DNA of 64,000 nt, taken from assembly GCF_964222135.1 (NCBI RefSeq), contig NZ_CAXQBR010000075.1:48595-112594 (forward strand), read 5' to 3'. Below are positions 25,494-35,515 of this stretch, piece after piece. A program made the translations under genes and the position numbers. Origin of the DNA: Euzebya sp. GTDB lineage: Bacteria > Actinomycetota > Nitriliruptoria > Euzebyales > Euzebyaceae. The notes beneath the pieces are model-generated. The model saw only the letters and a program-made list of their open reading frames with translations. It ran no database searches and was not told where the DNA came from. Positions within the stretch are counted from its first letter, which is position 1. Every line of letters starts with the position of its first letter.

Positions 25494-28400
25494 ATGCGCC
25501 GTCAGCTCATCGTCGTCCTCGTCGTCGGGATGCTCGCGGGGGTGATGGCCCTGCCCGCAGCGGCCCACCCCGAGCGCGACGCGACGTTCCCGAGCGGGCA
25601 GCTCGGGACGCCGACGTACCGCTTCGACGGGCCGACCGAGGTCGTGTGCAAGCCGGACACCCCGGCCCGCCTGCGCGTGCTGCCGCCCGAGCTGCGCCAG
25701 CGCAACGAAGCCCTGCTGGCCGAGTGCGAGCACACCCACCTCAACGAGGCCATCGACGAGATCCGCGCGAGCGGCGAGCAGGGGACCCGCATCCTCCTCA
25801 TGCCCGGCGTGTACCGCGAGGAGCCGTACGTCGGCGCGGTCGACGAGTCCTGCATGGACATCGGGACCACCGAGGGCGACGGCGGCATCGACATCGGCCC
25901 GATCCCGCTGCCGCCCCTCGACGACCCCGCCGAGGACGAGGGGAACAACGACCCGGGGTCGCTGATCCTGACCTACGACGAGCAGGTCGAGTGCCCCTAC
26001 CTGCAGAACCTGATCCCGATCCTCGGGGACTCCGACGGCGACGGCGTCTGCGACAACGCCCTCTGCGACCTCCAGATCGAGGGGACCGGTGCCTCCCCGC
26101 TCGACACGGTCATCGACGGCGACTACTCCCAGCTCAACGGCATCCGCGGTGACCGCGCGGACGGCCTGTACCTGCGGAACTTCACCGTCCAGCGCTTCGA
26201 GTTCAACGCGGTCTACGTCCTCGAGACCGACGGGTTCGCGTTCGAGGAGGTCCTGACCCGCTGGAACGACGAGTACGGGTTCCTGTCCTTCGCCGTCGAC
26301 CACGGGCTGTACCAGAACTGCGAGGGGTACGGGAACGGGGACTCCGCGATCTACCCGGGCTCGGCCACGGACCTGAACGCCGAGGCCGGGCTCTTCGACG
26401 ACAACGAGGGGCTGCGCCTCGGCACCGAGATCCGCGGCTGCCGTGGGCACCACAACACCCTCGGGTACTCGGGCACGGCCGGGAACTCCGTCCACACCCA
26501 CCACAACGAGTTCGACCACAACGCCGTGGGCGCGGCGATGGACAGCCTGTTCCCCGACCACCCCGGCCTGCCGCAGGACCACGCGTACTTCCACGACAAC
26601 CTGTTCCACTCGAACAACACCGGCTACTTCGAGGACTTCGTGCAGCAGGGCGTCTGCACCGGACCGTTCTCCGAGCGCGACTACGACGAGGGCGTCGTCT
26701 GCCCGGTCGTCCCCCTGCCGGTCGGGTCCGGCATCGTGCTCGCCGGCGGGAACTACAACCTCTACGAGCACAACACGATCTACGACAACTGGCGCAACGG
26801 GACCTTCCAGTTCTTCGTCCCCGCCACGCTGCGCGGCGAGGACGACCCGCTGTTGCAGTTCGACACCTCGAACTTCAACACCTGGCGGGAGAACGCCTAC
26901 GGCATCAACCCCAACGGCCTGGCCCAGCCCAACGGGACCGACATGGTCTGGGACGGCGAGGGCGAGGGGAACTGCTGGGAGGGCAACACCGGCGTGGACG
27001 GGGAGGCGACCAGCGCCGTCGGCGACGGGTCGGGCACCGCGCAGGTCCCGGGCATCCCCCTGCCGTCGGACTGCGACAACCGGCCGCCGTTCACGCCGGG
27101 TCCGGGGATCCTCGCGGCGGCGACGTGCGCGGAGTACGACCGCGACGACATGCCGAACCCGCCGCTGTGCAACTGGTTCTCCACACCAGAGCCCCCAGCG
27201 GGGCGGGCACCCGAGGGCGCGACCATCGAGCGGCTCGCCGGTGACGAGCGGATCGGGACGGCCCTCGAGGTCAGCCGCGAGGCCTTCCCGGGCGCGGCGG
27301 CGAACGTGGTGATCGCGACCAGCGAGCAGTTCGCGGACGCGCTGGCCGGCGCGCCCCTCGCGGCCCACCTCGAGGCGCCGCTGCTGATCACCCCCCGCGC
27401 CGGGCTGGACGACCGCGTCGCCGAGGAGATCGCGCGGCTGGGCGCCACCCGGGCGTGGCTGCTCGGCGGCACCGCGGCCCTCGACGACCAGGTGGTCACC
27501 GACCTCGCCGCCGCCGGCATCGAGGACGTCACCCGGATCGGCGGTGGGGACCGCTTCCAGACCGCGGTGATGATCGCGGAGTCCATCGGCAGCGGGAACG
27601 CCTTCCTGGTGGAGGGGAACGACTTCGCCTCGGCGCTGGCGGCCTCCGCCGTCGGCGCGCTGGTGACCCGCCCGGTCCTGCTCACCCCCGCAGAGGAGCT
27701 GGCGCCGAGCGTCCGCTCGTTCCTCCAGGGCGGGCAGGTCGTCGACGTGCGGGTGGTCGGCCAGGCGGTGTCCGAGGCCGTCGAGGGGTCGCTGCCCGAG
27801 GTCGACCCCGACATCAGCGACGTCGAGCGCACCGCCGGGGCCGACGCGCTCGAGACCAGCGCGCTGATGGCCGAGCTCGGCATCCAGATGGGTCAGGACG
27901 ACACCGGGTGGTGGATCGCCACGGTCGAGAACTGGCCGGACGCGCTCGGCGCCGCGGCCGCGGCGGCCGTGGCCGAGGGCGTCCTGCTGCAGGTCCCCGC
28001 CGACTCCCTCGGCGAGCCGGCCAGCGCCCTGCTGGGCGAGAAGGCCGCCGTCGCCGAGGACATCCGGGTCGTCGGCGGGACCGCGGCGCTGTCCGACGAC
28101 GTCGTGGCCGAGCTGGCGGAGGTCACGGGCGGGGTCGAGGGCGACACCCGCGGGGACCGCAGCCACGGCGAGTACCGGAGCGTCGGCTCGATCGCCCCGC
28201 TGCCGGAGGCGTCAGAGGCCTACGGGGAGGTCAGCGGGACCGCGACGATGGTCCGCACCGTCCACGGGACCACCGAGGTCGAGCTGCAGGTCCAGGGGCT
28301 GCCCGCCAGCACCACCGTGCCGGTGCACGTCCACGTCGACACCTGCGCGAACTCCGGGGGCGACCACTTCCAGTTCACCCCGGGCGGGTCGACGATGCCG

Positions 28401-28739
28401 CCGAACGAGATCCACCCGTCGTTCATCAGCGACGCGCAGGGCGTCGGCCGCGGCACCGCGACCGCGTTCGCCATCGCCGGGCCGGAGGCGCGGTCGGTCG
28501 TCCTGCACGACCCGGACGGCAACAAGGTGGCGTGCGCGAACCTGAGCGATCCCGGGCTGCCGGACGGCGTCGCGACGACCCCGGCGCTCGCGAGCTGGAT
28601 GGCCCCGCCGGCGGTCTACGCCGACAGCCTGTCCCACCGCCTCTTCGCCGACGGCCAGATCTGGTGGTGGGCCGCCGTGGCCGCCTGGCTCATCGGCTCG
28701 GTCCTGCTCCACCGCACCATCCGCCGCCGCCGGCACTGA
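25494..28739 (+). CDS. Surface protein: parallel beta-helix, CWB2 repeats, CHRD-like domain
   Basis: This 1081-residue exported protein starts with a signal peptide (residues 1-24, ending PAAAH). Residues about 100-480 form a right-handed beta-helix of the pectate-lyase-like type with repeated short Asn/Gly/His-rich coils. A DSDGDGVCDN loop near residue 180 looks like a calcium-binding type. Residues about 578-877 contain three cell-wall-binding repeat 2 (PF04122) units, each with an A(D)ALAGAPL-type and LLGGTAAL-type core. A CHRD/SOD-like beta domain follows (about 912-1017). A membrane helix and RRRRH close the C-terminus. It may be a wall-anchored polysaccharide-binding or -cleaving protein. 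The ATG follows GGGAG. Confidence 0.82.
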   Translation: MRRQLIVVLVVGMLAGVMALPAAAHPERDATFPSGQLGTPTYRFDGPTEVVCKPDTPARLRVLPPELRQRNEALLAECEHTHLNEAIDEIRASGEQGTRILLMPGVYREEPYVGAVDESCMDIGTTEGDGGIDIGPIPLPPLDDPAEDEGNNDPGSLILTYDEQVECPYLQNLIPILGDSDGDGVCDNALCDLQIEGTGASPLDTVIDGDYSQLNGIRGDRADGLYLRNFTVQRFEFNAVYVLETDGFAFEEVLTRWNDEYGFLSFAVDHGLYQNCEGYGNGDSAIYPGSATDLNAEAGLFDDNEGLRLGTEIRGCRGHHNTLGYSGTAGNSVHTHHNEFDHNAVGAAMDSLFPDHPGLPQDHAYFHDNLFHSNNTGYFEDFVQQGVCTGPFSERDYDEGVVCPVVPLPVGSGIVLAGGNYNLYEHNTIYDNWRNGTFQFFVPATLRGEDDPLLQFDTSNFNTWRENAYGINPNGLAQPNGTDMVWDGEGEGNCWEGNTGVDGEATSAVGDGSGTAQVPGIPLPSDCDNRPPFTPGPGILAAATCAEYDRDDMPNPPLCNWFSTPEPPAGRAPEGATIERLAGDERIGTALEVSREAFPGAAANVVIATSEQFADALAGAPLAAHLEAPLLITPRAGLDDRVAEEIARLGATRAWLLGGTAALDDQVVTDLAAAGIEDVTRIGGGDRFQTAVMIAESIGSGNAFLVEGNDFASALAASAVGALVTRPVLLTPAEELAPSVRSFLQGGQVVDVRVVGQAVSEAVEGSLPEVDPDISDVERTAGADALETSALMAELGIQMGQDDTGWWIATVENWPDALGAAAAAAVAEGVLLQVPADSLGEPASALLGEKAAVAEDIRVVGGTAALSDDVVAELAEVTGGVEGDTRGDRSHGEYRSVGSIAPLPEASEAYGEVSGTATMVRTVHGTTEVELQVQGLPASTTVPVHVHVDTCANSGGDHFQFTPGGSTMPPNEIHPSFISDAQGVGRGTATAFAIAGPEARSVVLHDPDGNKVACANLSDPGLPDGVATTPALASWMAPPAVYADSLSHRLFADGQIWWWAAVAAWLIGSVLLHRTIRRRRH

Positions 28740-28740
28740 C

Positions 28741-28870
28741 CCCTGATCCTCAGATCTGAGGGGTAGCTCCGCCGACGGACCTGCCCCTCAGATCTCGGTC
28801 TCCGGTCGGTCGCCCTGATCCTCAGATCTGAGCACGAGGTCCGCCCGCGCACCGAGCGCTCAGATCTGAG
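28741..28870. repeat. Array of four CTCAGATCTGAG palindromes
   Basis: The 12-bp palindrome occurs at 28749-28760, 28787-28798 (imperfect), 28821-28832 and 28859-28870. Copies one and three sit in a 20-bp direct repeat (28741-28760, 28813-28832). Copies one and two pair as a 12-bp stem (28752-28763 with 28784-28795) and copies three and four as a 10-bp stem (28824-28833 with 28858-28867). The array fills the gap between the convergent surface-protein and clpC genes. It may be a termination region or a protein-binding array. Confidence 0.85.
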
Positions 28871-28904
28871 ACATCGGGTGCGGCGCCACCGCGCCGCGGA
28901 CGCG

Positions 28905-28939
28905 ACGACGCCCCGGCCTCTTGGCGGCCGGGGCGTCGT
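28905..28939. terminator. Perfect 14-bp hairpin between convergent genes
   Basis: ACGACGCCCCGGCC pairs with its exact complement around loop TCTTGGC, between the surface-protein and clpC 3' ends. GC-rich hairpins without T tracts are common actinobacterial terminators, so this likely ends clpC and possibly the convergent transcript. Confidence 0.65.
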
Positions 28940-28956
28940 GATCGTGGTCGGGCTGG

Positions 28957-31476
<2,520 letters not shown>

Positions 31477-31786
31477 CTCTGTGCCCCCTGGGCAGTAGCG
31501 GGGAGTCCGGTGAACCGTATCGTCATCGCACCGGCGGATCCGGCCCGGATCGGGGTGGTCACCTCACGCCCCACCCTACCCAGGGCCGCAAGCTGCCGCC
31601 CTCGACGAGACGTGCCTCACGGGGGCGCCGAGCTCCCCTCCTGGTCGGCCGACGAGGCCCTGAGCTGAGGGACATCACGCTGCGTGAAGTCTGCCCTCAA
31701 GTCGGCCGGGCGGCGGCCGATCCTCTTCCTGCAGGGCGTGGATGGACCACGTCCGTCGCTTCACGGACGAGGCAGGGACCGCACGC
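31477..31786. other. Divergent gap between clpC and motA
   Basis: This 310-bp stretch contains no convincing gene. On the minus strand a TAGGGT box (31573-31578) could serve clpC with a leader near 90 bases; its -35 is weak. On the plus strand lies the sigma-28-like promoter of motA. A short frame from ATG 31742 merely extends motA upstream. No clear CtsR or ClgR operator could be picked out by eye. Confidence 0.5.
31697..31723 (+). promoter_or_regulatory. Sigma-28 (FliA/WhiG-type) promoter of motA
   Basis: TCAA (31697-31700), exactly 15 bases, then GCCGATCC (31716-31723) matches the flagellar sigma-28 pattern TAAA-N15-GCCGATAA in all but a few positions. It predicts a start near 31730 and joins motAB to a flagellar regulon whose other genes lie outside the window. 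Confidence 0.6.
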
Positions 31787-32572
31787 ATGGACATCGCACT
31801 CATAGGCGGGCTCGCCATGGCCTTCCTGTCGATCATCGTGTCGACGGTCATGGACGGGAACAGCTTCGGCCCCCTGATCGGGCCGTCGTCCTTCGTGCTG
31901 GTGTTCTTCGGCGCCCTCGGCTCGGCCATGTCCAGCCTCGACAAGGAGGACCTCGGTCGGATCGTCCCGAGCATCCTCAAGTCCATCAAGGGCGCGAGCT
32001 TCGACAACTCGGCGACGGTCACGATGATGGCCCAGCTCGCCGACGTCGCCCGGCGCGAGGGCGTCCTCGCCCTCGAGTCCCGGCTCGGCGAGATCGAGGA
32101 CGAGTTCCTGAAGAAGGGCACCCAGCTGATCCTCGACGGCGTGGACTCCGAGCGGGTCGAGGAGACCCTGATGATCCACATGGAGGCCGTCGGCACCCGC
32201 CACAAGAAGATGATCAGCTTCCACGAGGCCGTCGGCGGCTACATGCCGACCTTCGGCATGATCGGCACGGTCATCGGCCTGATCAACATGCTCGGGAACC
32301 TGGCCGACCCCTCCCAGCTCGGCGCCGGCATGGCCGTGGCCCTGCTGACGACGCTGTACGGGGTCATCTTCGCGAACATGATGTTCCTGCCGTTCGCCTC
32401 GAAGCTGAAGCTGATCAGCGACGCCGAGCAGGCCTCGATGCAGGTCGTCCTCGACGGGATCCTGTCGATCCAGGCGGGGATGAGCCCCCAGATGCTGGTC
32501 GAGCGGCTCGAGTCCTACCTGCCGCCGAGCGAGCACGTGGGCTACTCCGACCGCATGGCCGCCGCGGCCTAG
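31787..32572 (+). CDS. motA: Flagellar motor stator protein MotA
   Basis: This 261-residue inner-membrane protein forms the stator channel with MotB. It has four membrane helices: two near the N-terminus, and two late ones including GGYMPTFGMIGTVIGLINML and AMAVALLTTLYGVIFANMMFLPFASKL, which carry the MotA signature. The cytosolic loop contains the charged residues that touch FliG. The start MDIALIGG at 31787 gives the family length; an upstream ATG at 31742 adds an unlikely hydrophilic tail. Its gene is 18 bp from motB. Confidence 0.95.
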   Translation: MDIALIGGLAMAFLSIIVSTVMDGNSFGPLIGPSSFVLVFFGALGSAMSSLDKEDLGRIVPSILKSIKGASFDNSATVTMMAQLADVARREGVLALESRLGEIEDEFLKKGTQLILDGVDSERVEETLMIHMEAVGTRHKKMISFHEAVGGYMPTFGMIGTVIGLINMLGNLADPSQLGAGMAVALLTTLYGVIFANMMFLPFASKLKLISDAEQASMQVVLDGILSIQAGMSPQMLVERLESYLPPSEHVGYSDRMAAAA

Positions 32573-32590
32573 GCCGCAGGGAGCCCGCAC

Positions 32591-33511
32591 ATGGCCAAGC
32601 ACAGGTGCAAGGAGCCCGATCCCCCCGCCGACACCGGCAGGTGGCTCGGGACCTACGGCGACATGGTCACCCTGCTCATGGCGTTCTTCGTCATGCTGTT
32701 CGCCGTGTCCGACACGAACGCGAAGAAGTTCGAGGCGTTCGTGTCCGGCCTCGCCGGCCCGTTCGACAACCCGGCCGTCGAGATGGGGCTGGTCAACGGC
32801 ACCCGCCTCGAGGACACGAGCGCCACGCCGATCTCGCTGATCGCCCCCCAGCGCAACCAGAGCGACCCCGAGGACCCGCTGGTCGACGAGTTGGGTGAGA
32901 CCGACACCGGCGCGGCCGGCGAGGCGGCCGAGCAGCTCAACGCCGTCGAGGAGCAGCTCGAGGAGGCCCTCAGCGACCTCGAGATCCCCATCTCCGCGGA
33001 CATCCGCGACGACGAGCGGGGCCTCGTGATCTCGATCTCGACCGACGACGTGCTCTTCGCGACCGGGTCGGCCGTCCTCAACCCGGACGGGCACACCGTG
33101 CTGGGCGAGATCGCGCCGGTGCTGCTCGACGCCCCGAACACCGTCGTGATCGAGGGGCACACCGACGACCAGCCGATGAACCGCGGCGGGTACACGAACT
33201 GGAACCTGTCGACCGACCGCGCCATCGCCGTGCTCCAGCACCTCGGCGAGGTCCACGGCTTCCCGTACGACCGGATCTCCGCCGCCGGCTACGGCGAGCA
33301 CCGGCCGCTGGTCCCGAACGACAGCCCCGAGAACCGCGCGACGAACCGCCGGGTGGAGATCCTCATCGTCGCCCTCGACCTGTCGGACTCGGGCGTCGCA
33401 CCGCCGCCGGTCGGCGTCGAGCCCCCGATCCTCGACTTCTCCGAGCCGCTCCCCGGCACGGCCACCCCCGCCGGCGGGTCGACGTCGGTCGCCACGATCA
33501 TCGGCGGCTGA
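32591..33511 (+). CDS. motB: Flagellar motor stator protein MotB
   Basis: This 306-residue protein has a short cytosolic N-terminus, a single membrane helix with the essential proton-binding Asp in TYGDMVTLLMAFFVMLF, and a periplasmic OmpA-like peptidoglycan-binding domain (about residues 155-275) with EGHTDDQPMNRGGYTNWNLS and GYGEHRP. A long acidic segment links them. It has GGGAG before its ATG and is clearly in operon with motA. The His-Thr-Asp-Asp patch suggests proton rather than sodium coupling cannot be decided from sequence. Confidence 0.93.
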   Translation: MAKHRCKEPDPPADTGRWLGTYGDMVTLLMAFFVMLFAVSDTNAKKFEAFVSGLAGPFDNPAVEMGLVNGTRLEDTSATPISLIAPQRNQSDPEDPLVDELGETDTGAAGEAAEQLNAVEEQLEEALSDLEIPISADIRDDERGLVISISTDDVLFATGSAVLNPDGHTVLGEIAPVLLDAPNTVVIEGHTDDQPMNRGGYTNWNLSTDRAIAVLQHLGEVHGFPYDRISAAGYGEHRPLVPNDSPENRATNRRVEILIVALDLSDSGVAPPPVGVEPPILDFSEPLPGTATPAGGSTSVATIIGG

Positions 33512-33585
33512 CGGCATCGACGGCTGACCAGCACCGCGGCTGACCAGGTCCGCCCGGCCCCGCCGCGCCTGCCACACTGGGCGGG

Positions 33586-33960
33586 GTGGAGACGACACGA
33601 GTCGACAAGTGGCTGTGGTCGATCCGGCTCTACAAGACCCGGACGGCCGCAGGGCAGGCGTGCCGCGCCGGTCACGTCCGCGTCAACGGCGACCGGGTGA
33701 AGCCCGCTGCAGCGGTCGGCGTCGGCGACGTGGTCGAGGCGCGGGTCGGTGACTGGCCCCGCGTGGTCGAGGTCGCCCGGGTCATCGAGACCCGCGTCGG
33801 GGCGAAGGTGGCCGTCGACTGCTACGTGGACCGGTCCCCACCGCCGCCGACGCGCGACGTGACCCACCTGCTCGAGGGCATCCGCGATCCCGGCGCCGGC
33901 CGGCCGACGAAGAAGGACCGCCGCGAGATGGAGCGCCTGAAGGGCCGTCGGGCCCGCTGA
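33586..33960 (+). CDS. S4-domain RNA-binding protein (Hsp15/RqcP type)
   Basis: This 124-residue basic protein starts with an S4 fold: METTRVDKWLWSIRLYKTRTAAGQACRAGHVRVNGDRVKPA. Length and pattern match the Hsp15/RqcP family, which binds stalled 50S subunits carrying peptidyl-tRNA in ribosome quality control. The C-terminal 30 residues are Arg/Lys-rich. The GTG start is 7 bases after a CACACT box, so a leaderless message is possible. It ends 2 bp from the converging lysS stop. Confidence 0.88.
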   Translation: METTRVDKWLWSIRLYKTRTAAGQACRAGHVRVNGDRVKPAAAVGVGDVVEARVGDWPRVVEVARVIETRVGAKVAVDCYVDRSPPPPTRDVTHLLEGIRDPGAGRPTKKDRREMERLKGRRAR

Positions 33961-33962
33961 CG

Positions 33963-35471
33963 CTAGCTGCCGGCCTCCGGCCGCAGGGTCGGGAACAGGA
34001 TGACGTCGCGGATGGACTCGACGCCGGCCAGCAGCATGACGAGCCGGTCGATGCCGACCCCGAGGCCGCCGGTGGGCGGCAGGCCGTACTCGAGGGCGCG
34101 CAGGTAGTCCTCGTCGACGACCATCGCCTCGGCGTCCCCTGCGGCCTTCGCGGCGGCCTGCGCCTCGAACCGCGCGCGCTGGTCGACGGGGTCGGCGAGC
34201 TCGGAGAACCCGTTGGCGAGCTCGCGTCCGGCGACGATCAGCTCGAAGCGCTCGGTGACGTGGGGCTCGGAGCGGTGCGCGTGGGCGAGCGGGGAGGTCT
34301 CGACGGGGTGCTCGGTGACGAACGTCGGGTCCCACAGGGTCGGTTCGACCAGCTTCTCGTACAGCTCGACGACGAGCTTCTGGACGCCCCACGGCGCCTC
34401 GACGTGCACCTCGTGCCGCTCGCACAGCGCCCGGACCTCGGCGAGGTCGGCGTCGTAGGCGAGGTCCGCCTCGCCGGTGGCCTCGCGCACCAGGTCGAGG
34501 AGCGGGCGGCGCGCGAAGGCAGCGCCGAGGTCGACGGGGCGTCCGGCGTAGGTGACCTGCTCGGACCCCGTGGCCTCCCGCGCCGCGCGGCGGACGAGCG
34601 CCTCGGTCATGGCCATCACGTCGGCGTGGTCGGCGTAGGCCTCGTAGGTCTCGAGCATCGTGAACTCGGGGTTGTGGCGCGTCGACAGGCCCTCGTTGCG
34701 GAACACCCGGCCGAGCTCGAAGACGCGGTCCATGCCGCCCACGATCAGCCGCTTGAGGTACAGCTCGGGGGCGATCCGCAGGTACAGGTCGACGTCGAGG
34801 GCGTTGTGGTGGGTGGTGAAGGGGCGGGCCACGGCCCCGCCCGGGATCGGGTGGAGCATCGGGGTCTCGACCTCGACGAAGTCCCGCTCGATCAGCTCGC
34901 TGCGCAGCGCCTGCATCACCGCCGAGCGGATCGCGAACGCCCGTCGGGTCTCCTCGGTGACGATGAGGTCGACGTAGCGCTGGCGGTAGCGGGTGTCGAC
35001 GTCGCTCAGGCCGTGGAACTTGTCGGGCAGGGGGCGGACGGCCTTGGCGATGATCGCCACGTCGGCGGCCATCACGCTCAGCTCCCCCCGGCGCGAGCGG
35101 ATCACCCGGCCGCGGGCGGTGACCCAGTCGCCGGCGTCGAGCCGGTCGACGCCGGCCATCACCTGCTCGCCGACCTCGGCCAGGCTGACCATCACCTGCA
35201 GGTCGACGCCGCGCTCGCGCAGGACCAGGAAGACGAGCTTGCCGTGGCCCCGGCGCAGCACGATGCGGCCGGCGACCGCCACCTCGTGGTCGGTCTCCTC
35301 CCCCGGCTCGAGGCGGTCGGCCCAGGCCGCGGCGACGTCCCGCAGCGCGTCGGTCACCTCGATCCCGACGGGGTAGGGCTCGACGCCCTCGGCCCGCCAC
35401 GCATCGACCGTCTCCCGGCGCTGCCGCATCAGCTCGTCGAGGTGGCTGTGGTCCTCGGTCCGCTCGTCCAT
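33963..35471 (-). CDS. lysS: Lysyl-tRNA synthetase, class II
   Basis: This 502-residue enzyme charges tRNA-Lys. An N-terminal OB fold (about residues 60-140) binds the anticodon. Class II motif 2 appears as RVFRNEGLSTRHNPEFTMLE and motif 3 as GLGVGIDRLVMLLAG. Motif 1 is around VEVETPMLHPIPGGA. Size matches bacterial LysS without extra membrane domains, so it is not LysX. The ATG at 35471 starts MDERTED. It follows the metalloprotease gene by 44 bp on the same strand. Confidence 0.97.
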   Translation of the reverse strand: MDERTEDHSHLDELMRQRRETVDAWRAEGVEPYPVGIEVTDALRDVAAAWADRLEPGEETDHEVAVAGRIVLRRGHGKLVFLVLRERGVDLQVMVSLAEVGEQVMAGVDRLDAGDWVTARGRVIRSRRGELSVMAADVAIIAKAVRPLPDKFHGLSDVDTRYRQRYVDLIVTEETRRAFAIRSAVMQALRSELIERDFVEVETPMLHPIPGGAVARPFTTHHNALDVDLYLRIAPELYLKRLIVGGMDRVFELGRVFRNEGLSTRHNPEFTMLETYEAYADHADVMAMTEALVRRAAREATGSEQVTYAGRPVDLGAAFARRPLLDLVREATGEADLAYDADLAEVRALCERHEVHVEAPWGVQKLVVELYEKLVEPTLWDPTFVTEHPVETSPLAHAHRSEPHVTERFELIVAGRELANGFSELADPVDQRARFEAQAAAKAAGDAEAMVVDEDYLRALEYGLPPTGGLGVGIDRLVMLLAGVESIRDVILFPTLRPEAGS

Positions 35472-35515
35472 GGGCGGGAAGGCTAGCGGTGGCCCGGTGC
35501 CAGCTGATCCTCGGC

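Noticed and set aside
25155..28166. A 1003-codon open frame on the minus strand opposite the surface-protein gene
   Set aside because: It is the complement of a strongly coding plus-strand gene, is rich in Val/Gly/Asp/Arg as expected from antisense GC-rich codons, and has no recognisable domain.
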